Position numbers and translations under genes: made by a program
Assembly (NCBI GenBank): GCA_902494295.1
Contig: CABUSL010000002.1
Span: forward strand, 1-45,165
Reading direction: 5' to 3'
Length of the DNA stretch: 45,165 nucleotides
Source: an uncultured Collinsella sp.
GTDB lineage: Bacteria; Actinomycetota; Coriobacteriia; Coriobacteriales; Coriobacteriaceae
Shown here: positions 39,479-45,165 of the stretch, piece after piece
Position numbering within the stretch: position 1 is the stretch's first letter
How the letters are laid out: each line of letters starts with the position of its first letter
The notes under the pieces: generated by a model
Database searches by the model: none
Told to the model about the DNA's origin: nothing
Seen by the model: the letters and a program-made list of their open reading frames with translations, nothing else

Positions 39479-39556
39479 CTACATCCGCCCCCACGGTACT
39501 ACCTATATATCTATTGCTCAAACGGATTGTAGTGTAGCCACTTTATCCCCCAGATA

Positions 39557-39591
39557 CAAAAAAGGCCGCAACCCACACGGGCCACGGCCTT
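39557..39591 (-). terminator. Intrinsic terminator after the PTS gene
   Basis: On the minus strand AAGGCCG (39585-39591) pairs with CGGCCTT (39562-39568), followed by a T run (39557-39563). It is 39 bases past the stop of the EIIC gene and separates it from the CDF gene. Confidence 0.85.
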
Positions 39592-39629
39592 GGAATGTGG
39601 CAAAGGAATCGTCCTTGTGTCGCACAGGT

Positions 39630-40844
39630 TTACGCGCTTGCTTCGGCCACGCTCTTCGAGGTTTCGGGTGAATCGGCTCCGTCCCCCGTCGTCTGTCCCT
39701 TCGCCGGCACCACGCCAAAGCAGTAGCTCAGCGCCGCAGACACCGCAAATGCCACACCGCCGGCAGCGCAGCACCACAGCAGGTTCGAGATGCCGCCCGT
39801 GGCAAAGCCAATGACCATAAGGACATTCGTCATGCCGATGGTATAGGCCGTAACGTGGCCCACGGCCGCAACAAGGCCTCCGACGGCGCCGCCAATGGCC
39901 ATGCACGTCAGGCACCTGCCATATTTAAAGCCGCAACCGTACAGCGCCGGCTCGCTTACGCCGCCAAGAACACCCGAGATTGAATAGCCCAGCATGAGCG
40001 CCTTCTCGTCCTTATCCGCAACGCGAAGCGACGCGCCAAAGGGCATGCCCCAAACGGCGAACGTTGCCATCGTCGCGGCGATCAGGATGCACGAATCCGT
40101 TCCCACACTCATAAACTGCGCATAGGCGAGCGATAGGACAACGTTGCTGACGCCGGCGATCTTTAGGAACTCCCAGCCCGCAGCAAGCCCCATGAGCGTG
40201 AGCAGCGACACGATGCCACCGGAATTGCCAAGCATAAACATAAGCTGGCCCAACAGCATGCCCAGATAGCTGCCCGCCGGCGCCGTAATACACAGCGAAA
40301 CCGGAACCATGACAAGCATGGTCGCAAACGGAACGAACGAAAACGCCACGGCCTTAGGGATAACGCGCTTAAAGAAACACTCCACTCGCCATAGCACGGG
40401 CACCGAGATGAGAACCGGAATAACAGTCGTCGTGTAATCGTTGACCGGCGCAGGAAGCAGACCATACACGGAAGTCATCGATGCCCCCGTCGTCGATGCG
40501 GCATCGACAAGCTTGAGTAAATCGGGTGCAATCAATACGCCGCCCAGCATCATGCCCAGCTGCTCCGAGCAACCGAGCTGGCGGGCGGCCGCCCAACCAA
40601 GATAAATGGGCAAAAAGTAGTAGCCGGCGTTATAGAGCCAACTGTAGAACAGGCGATAGATATCGGAATCGGCAGACCACAGGCCCAGCATGCCTTCGCC
40701 CATAATGACAGCGACGGTGCGGAACAACGCCGCGCAGACAATAAACGGCAGCGCCGACATCATGCTTTTGGACAGATAGTCCACCACGGCCATGGCGTTT
40801 GATGAAACCGACGTTGTAAACGAGGTGTTAGAAACTTGTAGCAT
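39630..40844 (-). CDS. PTS EIIC permease, beta-glucoside/sucrose family, EIIC domain only
   Basis: A 404-residue, strongly hydrophobic protein with about ten membrane segments. GVSEPALYGCGFKYGR matches the family EIIC signature GITEPAIYG. The usual N-terminal EIIB domain with its phosphorylated cysteine and the C-terminal EIIA domain are both missing, so it depends on partner proteins elsewhere or works differently. The start at 40844 has GGAAAGG nine bases upstream; longer in-frame extensions are Arg-rich and non-homologous. The substrate is unknown. It follows accDA by only 40 bases. Confidence 0.82.
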   Translation of the reverse strand: MLQVSNTSFTTSVSSNAMAVVDYLSKSMMSALPFIVCAALFRTVAVIMGEGMLGLWSADSDIYRLFYSWLYNAGYYFLPIYLGWAAARQLGCSEQLGMMLGGVLIAPDLLKLVDAASTTGASMTSVYGLLPAPVNDYTTTVIPVLISVPVLWRVECFFKRVIPKAVAFSFVPFATMLVMVPVSLCITAPAGSYLGMLLGQLMFMLGNSGGIVSLLTLMGLAAGWEFLKIAGVSNVVLSLAYAQFMSVGTDSCILIAATMATFAVWGMPFGASLRVADKDEKALMLGYSISGVLGGVSEPALYGCGFKYGRCLTCMAIGGAVGGLVAAVGHVTAYTIGMTNVLMVIGFATGGISNLLWCCAAGGVAFAVSAALSYCFGVVPAKGQTTGDGADSPETSKSVAEASA

Positions 40845-40884
40845 GGAATGCCTTTCCCAATATGACATGCGGGCTGTCCCTTTG

Positions 40885-42609
40885 TCACATCGTGCGGTAT
40901 CGACCGATTGCGCGGTACTTTTCGTAGCGGAGGTTTGTGAGGGTCGCGTCGTCAAGCTGCCCAAGCGTATCGAAGGCATCAAATGCCGAGGACATGACGG
41001 CACCGGCGATCTCCTCATGCGACAGGCCCTTATCGTCAACAATGCCGTCGATGATGCCGAGCGCCAGCAGATCGGGGGCCGTGAGCTTCAGCGCCTCGGC
41101 GGCCTCATCCGCACGCTCGGTATCCTTCCACAGGATCGACGCACAGGCCTCGGGGCTCACGACTGAATAGGCCGAGCTCGAGAGCATCAGGATGCGGTCG
41201 GCCACGGACAGCGCCAGCGCGCCACCAGAGCCGCCCTCGCCTGTCACCACCGAGACAATCGGTGTCTTAAGGCCGCTCATCTCCATGAGATTCTGAGCAA
41301 TCGCCTCGCCCTGGCCGCGCTCCTCGGCACCGATGCCGCAAAACGCGCCCGAAGTATCGACCAGGCACAGAACCGGTCGACCAAACTTTTCGGCCTGGCG
41401 CATAAGGCGACGCGCTTTGCGGTAGCCCTCGGGATGTGCCATGCCAAAGTTGCGACGCATGCGCTCTTTGGTCGTGGTGCCGCGCTCGATGGCGATGACC
41501 GATACGGGGCGTCCGTCTTTCCAGCCAATGCCAGCCACCACAGCAGCGTCGTCGCCAAAGTAGCGGTCGCCGTGCAGCTCCACAAATCCATCCAGGCCCA
41601 GCGAGATCATCTCGCCTGCCGTGGCGCGATCTGCCGAGCGGGTCTGCTTGACAATCTCGAGCGCGGTTTTTGGTGCGGCCGAGCGCTTGAACAAGTGTCC
41701 CAGCTTTTTGCCGCAGCGACCCGTATGCACGATCTCATGCGGTGCCCCCAGGCCGGGCGCGTGCCCTTCGTGCAGCGCCAGCAGCTCGCCTACCGTGAGT
41801 GCAATCTCGCCACGCGGAACAACGGCATCGCAAAAGCCGTGCTCCAGCAAAAACTCGGAGCGCTGGAATCCCTTGGGCAGGCGCTTGTGCATGTTCTGCT
41901 CGATCACGCGCGGGCCGGCAAATGCCGTCAGGGCATCGGGCTCGGCCAGGATAATATCGCCCTCCATGGCAAAGCTCGCGGTTACGCCTCCGGTCGTGGG
42001 GTCGGTGAGCACCGTGATATACAGACCGCCCGCCTCGCTGTGGCGCCTAACCGCCGCAGAAATCTTGGCCATCTGCATAAGCGACGTCACACCCTCTTGC
42101 ATGCGCGCGCCGCCCGAAACGGTAAAGCCGACAACCGGCAATCCCAGCTCGGTCGCACGCTCAAATGTGCGACAGACCTTCTCGCCCACCACGGAGCCCA
42201 TCGAGCCCATCATAAAGTTGGCGTCCATAAAGAAGAGCGCCGTATCGCAACCGCAGATTTTGCCCCTGCCGCACACAACGGCATCGCGCTCGCCCGAACG
42301 CTCGCTCACGCTCTTGAGTTTGTCGGCATAACCGGGAAACGAGAGGAAGTCCTCCGACGCCAGATTAGCATCCCATTCCTCAAACGTGCCCTCGTCGACC
42401 GTCATGCGCATGCGCGCGCGACCGCTCACGCGAAAGTGTTTGCCGCAACGAGGGCAGACCTCGAGGTTGTCGTGCAGGCGTGCCTCATCGATCACACGGC
42501 GGCACTCCGGGCACTTGATAAACACGTGGCGTGCGGGAAACTCGGCGCACGACTCGGTTATCGGCCCCTCAAGGACATTGACCGTCTTCGCTTTTCTATT
42601 CATCAGCAT
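40885..42609 (-). CDS. accDA: Acetyl-CoA carboxylase carboxyltransferase, fused beta and alpha subunits
   Basis: A 574-residue protein. The AccD part (residues 1 to about 285) has the zinc ribbon C33, C36, C52, C55 and VSGGARMQEGVTSLMQM; the AccA part (about 310-574) has HGDRYFGDDAAVVAG and GEGGSGGALAL. Together they transfer the carboxyl group from biotin to acetyl-CoA to give malonyl-CoA. In E. coli these are two genes; here they are one. The ATG at 42609 overlaps the accC stop, so translation is coupled. Confidence 0.93.
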   Translation of the reverse strand: MLMNRKAKTVNVLEGPITESCAEFPARHVFIKCPECRRVIDEARLHDNLEVCPRCGKHFRVSGRARMRMTVDEGTFEEWDANLASEDFLSFPGYADKLKSVSERSGERDAVVCGRGKICGCDTALFFMDANFMMGSMGSVVGEKVCRTFERATELGLPVVGFTVSGGARMQEGVTSLMQMAKISAAVRRHSEAGGLYITVLTDPTTGGVTASFAMEGDIILAEPDALTAFAGPRVIEQNMHKRLPKGFQRSEFLLEHGFCDAVVPRGEIALTVGELLALHEGHAPGLGAPHEIVHTGRCGKKLGHLFKRSAAPKTALEIVKQTRSADRATAGEMISLGLDGFVELHGDRYFGDDAAVVAGIGWKDGRPVSVIAIERGTTTKERMRRNFGMAHPEGYRKARRLMRQAEKFGRPVLCLVDTSGAFCGIGAEERGQGEAIAQNLMEMSGLKTPIVSVVTGEGGSGGALALSVADRILMLSSSAYSVVSPEACASILWKDTERADEAAEALKLTAPDLLALGIIDGIVDDKGLSHEEIAGAVMSSAFDAFDTLGQLDDATLTNLRYEKYRAIGRYRTM

Positions 42610-43939
42610 AGAGATGCCCCATCAGATCGGTGTGGTACATGCCCGACAAGAACTCGTCGTTTGCCAGCACGTCGAGCTGAAGCTCGCTGTTTTCGCTCAC
42701 GCCCTCAATCACGAGCTCGCCCAGGGCCGAGCGCATCTTACGAATAGCGCCGTCACGCGTGGGCGCACACACGATGAGCTTGCCGAGCATAGAGTCGTAG
42801 TACGGCGGAACTTTCGCACCGGTAAACATGGCGGAATCCCAGCGTACGCGCGGACCGCCCGGCACACGCAACGCGGTGACCGTTCCGCAGGACGGCAGAA
42901 AGTCCGGCGTTTCGGCATTGATGCGGCACTCCATGGCGTGGTTGCGGACCGGCATGTCCTCCTGTTCAAAGGGCAGAGGCTGGCCGGCTGCCACGCGCAG
43001 CTGCCACTTGACCAAGTCGGTATCGGTCACAAACTCTGTAACCGGATGCTCCACCTGCAAGCGCGTGTTCATTTCCATAAAGTAGAAATTGCCGTCGTCC
43101 GAATACAGGAACTCGATGGTGCCGGCGCCCTCATAGCCAACGGCACGAGCCAGGTCGCGCGCGGCCTTGTGCATGCGCGCGCGAATGTCGTCGTGTCCGT
43201 CGAGGCACGGCGCGGGACTCTCTTCGATCAGCTTTTGGTTGCGACGCTGCACCGAGCACTCGCGCTCGCCGAGCGAAAATACATGGCCCTGCTTATCGGC
43301 CATAATCTGCACCTCAACGTGGTGCGCCGGCGCGACGAACTTCTCCATGTAGCACTCGCCGTCGCCAAAAACGGCCTCGCCCTCGGCACGCGCCTCGATG
43401 AACGCCTTTGCCGCATCTTCCACGCGCTCGACCTTGCGAATGCCACGACCGCCACCGCCCGCGCGCGCCTTAATGAGCACGGGACAGCCAATGCGCTCGG
43501 CCTCGGCCGTCGCCTCCTCGGGACTTTTGAGCAAATCGCAGCCCGGCACGATGGGCACGCCCGCCGCGGCAGCCGTTTGGCGTGCGGCGTCCTTGTCGCC
43601 CATGCTGTCGATCACCTCGGCCGAAGGACCGACAAACGCCAGGCCATACTTGTCGCAGTCGCGCACGAAGCTCGCCTTCTCGGAGAAAAAGCCATAGCCG
43701 GGATGAATTGCCTTAGCTCCCGACTTTACGGCACAGGTGAGCACGGCATCGTCGTTGAGGTAGCTCTCGGCAAGACGCGGGCCGCCGATGCAATACGCCT
43801 CGTCGGCAAGCTGCACGTGCAGCGCGTCCGCATCGGCCGTGGAATAAACGGCGACGGTCTTGATGCCCATATCGCGGCACGCGCGGATAACACGGACCGC
43901 GACCTCGCCGCGGTTGGCGATGAGCACTTTGTCGAACAT
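42596..43939 (-). CDS. accC: Biotin carboxylase
   Basis: A 447-residue biotin carboxylase starting MFDKVLIANRGEVAVRVIRA, with ATP-grasp motifs KARAGGGGRGIRKV and EMNTRLQVEHPVTE. It carboxylates the biotin on AccB. The start at 43939 has an AAGGAAGG Shine-Dalgarno; homology begins there rather than at an upstream start. Standard length. It lies between fabZ and accDA. Confidence 0.96.
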   Translation of the reverse strand: MFDKVLIANRGEVAVRVIRACRDMGIKTVAVYSTADADALHVQLADEAYCIGGPRLAESYLNDDAVLTCAVKSGAKAIHPGYGFFSEKASFVRDCDKYGLAFVGPSAEVIDSMGDKDAARQTAAAAGVPIVPGCDLLKSPEEATAEAERIGCPVLIKARAGGGGRGIRKVERVEDAAKAFIEARAEGEAVFGDGECYMEKFVAPAHHVEVQIMADKQGHVFSLGERECSVQRRNQKLIEESPAPCLDGHDDIRARMHKAARDLARAVGYEGAGTIEFLYSDDGNFYFMEMNTRLQVEHPVTEFVTDTDLVKWQLRVAAGQPLPFEQEDMPVRNHAMECRINAETPDFLPSCGTVTALRVPGGPRVRWDSAMFTGAKVPPYYDSMLGKLIVCAPTRDGAIRKMRSALGELVIEGVSENSELQLDVLANDEFLSGMYHTDLMGHLYADE

Positions 43940-43949
43940 GAAGCCTTCC

Positions 43950-44372
43950 TTAACTTTCGTGCATGAGTGCAAAAGACATATCGGCGCGGCAGCAAACCTC
44001 ACCGTTGACGCTCGCAGTACCCGTCGCAAAGCGGAACGGTCCGCGCGCACGCGTGATGGAGCACACCAGATCCACCGTGTCGCCCGGGCGCACCGGACGC
44101 TTAAAGCGCACCTTATCGAGACTCGTATAGAACGGCGTCGCGCCGCGTGCCTCCTCATCGCCCATCAGCAGCACGCAGCAGTTCTGGGCGAGCATCTCGC
44201 ACTGAATCACGCCGGGGACGACCGGGTTTCCCGGAAAATGCCCCTGCAAAAAGTACTCGTCACCCGTGATCGTGATCTTGCCGTGGGCCTCGTCGCCCAC
44301 CAGCTCGGCTTCGTCGAGCAAAAGCATCGGCTCGCGATGCGGCAACAGCTTCTTGAGCTCTTCTTTATTCAT
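43950..44372 (-). CDS. fabZ: 3-hydroxyacyl-ACP dehydratase FabZ
   Basis: A 140-residue hot-dog dehydratase with LPHREPMLLLDEAEL, the catalytic histidine in GHFPGNPVVPGV and the glutamate in VIQCEMLAQN. It dehydrates 3-hydroxyacyl-ACP in fatty acid synthesis. I chose ATG 44372 with AGGTGAT upstream; a GTG at 44381 is an alternative. It stands between accB and accC in an unusual but known order. Confidence 0.93.
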   Translation of the reverse strand: MNKEELKKLLPHREPMLLLDEAELVGDEAHGKITITGDEYFLQGHFPGNPVVPGVIQCEMLAQNCCVLLMGDEEARGATPFYTSLDKVRFKRPVRPGDTVDLVCSITRARGPFRFATGTASVNGEVCCRADMSFALMHES

Positions 44373-44381
44373 GGATATCAC

Positions 44382-44858
44382 CTATCCGATCCTCATGAGG
44401 CAGCTGCTAAACTCCACGAGGTCGCCGTCGGCCACGCAGATCTCGAGCACCTCGCCATCCGCCTCTGCCGTCACCTCGTTGAGAACCTTCATGGCCTCGA
44501 TGATGCAGAGGGTCTCGCCGGCCTTGACCTTGGAGCCCACGTGCACAAACGGCTCGTCGCCCGGCGCCGGGGCAGCATAGAAAACGCCCACCATAGGAGC
44601 GGTCACCTCGGTGCCCTTGGGCTCCGGTGCGGCGGCAGGTGTCTGCGCGACGGGTTCCGGTGCGGCGGCAGGCATGGCGACAGGAGCCACCGCCGGAGCA
44701 GTCACGGCACCCGGCATGGGCATGGGCACGGCAACCGGCTGTGCGGCGCTCGCGCGCTCGAGTTCGACCGCGGTGCCATCGGGCTCCTCAACGCGTACGC
44801 GCGTGAGGCCGCGGTCCTCCATAACATCGGCTATCTCGGCAAGTCTTTTGGAATCCAT
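44382..44858 (-). CDS. accB: Biotin carboxyl carrier protein of acetyl-CoA carboxylase
   Basis: A 158-residue protein. The C-terminal biotinyl domain has EAMKVLNEV with the biotinylated lysine K124. An N-terminal piece (residues 1-40) joins through an Ala/Pro-rich linker (APVAMPAAAPEPVAQTPAA). It moves carboxyl groups between AccC and AccDA. ATG at 44858; it begins four bases before the fabF stop region ends. Confidence 0.95.
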   Translation of the reverse strand: MDSKRLAEIADVMEDRGLTRVRVEEPDGTAVELERASAAQPVAVPMPMPGAVTAPAVAPVAMPAAAPEPVAQTPAAAPEPKGTEVTAPMVGVFYAAPAPGDEPFVHVGSKVKAGETLCIIEAMKVLNEVTAEADGEVLEICVADGDLVEFSSCLMRIG

Positions 44859-44861
44859 GCT

Positions 44862-45165
44862 CTAGCTCCTCGTATATCTACGCAGCGCGATGGCGGCGTT
44901 GTGCCCGCCAAAGCCCAGGTTGGTCGAAAGCGCCCAGGTAAGGTCGGCGCGAACCGCGCGATTGGGCGTGTAGTCAAGATCGCAGGCGGGATCGGGCGTG
45001 TGGTAGTTAATGGTCGGCGGCACCACGCCCTGCTCGAGCGCCATGGCGCAGGCCATGACCTCAATGGCACCCGTAGCACCGATCATGTGGCCGGTCATCG
45101 ACTTAGTCGACGAGACGTGCGCGGCGCGCGCCGCGTCCTCGCCGAGCGCACGCTTAATGCCCGCC
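44862..45165 (-). CDS. fabF: 3-oxoacyl-ACP synthase II (C-terminal part, cut by window edge)
   Basis: The last 100 residues of a beta-ketoacyl-ACP synthase are visible: STKSMTGHMIGATGAIEVMA with the active-site region histidine, PTINYHTPDPACDLDY, and the end NLGFGGHNAAIALRRYTRS with its conserved GFGGHN. The catalytic cysteine is outside the window. It is the upstream gene of the accB-fabZ-accC-accDA set. Confidence 0.92.
   Translation of the reverse strand, partial: AGIKRALGEDAARAAHVSSTKSMTGHMIGATGAIEVMACAMALEQGVVPPTINYHTPDPACDLDYTPNRAVRADLTWALSTNLGFGGHNAAIALRRYTRS

Overview
The window looks like a high-GC, anaerobic, gut-type actinobacterium of the class Coriobacteriia, most likely Collinsella or a close relative. 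This is inferred from the protein sequences, the fused accDA gene, the high GC content and the selenium-dependent purine gene set. No taxonomic search could be run. No rRNA or tRNA genes were seen.

Layout. (1) 1-2638, minus strand: the distal half of the S10/spc ribosomal protein operon, in the order rplE, rpsZ, rpsH, rplF, rplR, rpsE (rpsE is cut by the window edge). (2) 2639-25404: a purine (probably urate/xanthine) breakdown cluster. It holds xdhC, yqeB, yqeC, hyuA, mocA, ygeW, ygeY, ygeX, a YheO-type regulator, an unknown membrane protein, an IS3 remnant, a fused Fe-S/Mo xanthine dehydrogenase (xdhD type), a polyferredoxin, ygfK, ssnA, an NCS2 purine permease, a second YheO-type regulator and ridA. 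(3) 25705-31080: a U32 peptidase, a RluA pseudouridine synthase, a block of three palindromes, a DeoR regulator and a Gfo/Idh/MocA oxidoreductase. (4) 31410-37198, minus strand: the proximal half of the same ribosomal operon, rplC to rplX. (5) 37199-45165: a long inverted repeat, a histidine phosphatase, a CDF metal transporter, an EIIC-only PTS permease, and a fatty-acid synthesis operon fabF-accB-fabZ-accC-accDA.

The most striking feature is that the normally contiguous ribosomal operon is split between rplX and rplE by about 28.8 kb of catabolic genes. rplX is followed by a strong intrinsic terminator and rplE is preceded by a plausible promoter of its own, which argues for a settled rearrangement, although a misassembly cannot be excluded from sequence alone. 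rpsJ is also absent from its usual place before rplC. That gap instead holds a 177-nt element with 54-bp inverted arms.

How the genes work together. The NCS2 permease would import purines. The molybdenum hydroxylase, matured by XdhC, MocA, YqeB and YqeC (the last two mark a labile selenium cofactor), would exchange electrons through the polyferredoxin and YgfK. SsnA, HyuA, YgeY, YgeW and YgeX would open and dismantle the ring, with carbamoyl groups and 2,3-diaminopropionate as intermediates. RidA would clear the 2-aminoacrylate released by YgeX. The two YheO-type regulators and a pair of AACAAA-N3-TTTGTT palindromes before ygeX are the likely control parts. The individual functions come from homology to the E. 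coli ygeW-to-xdhD cluster and from its reported role in gut anaerobes; the order of reactions is inference.
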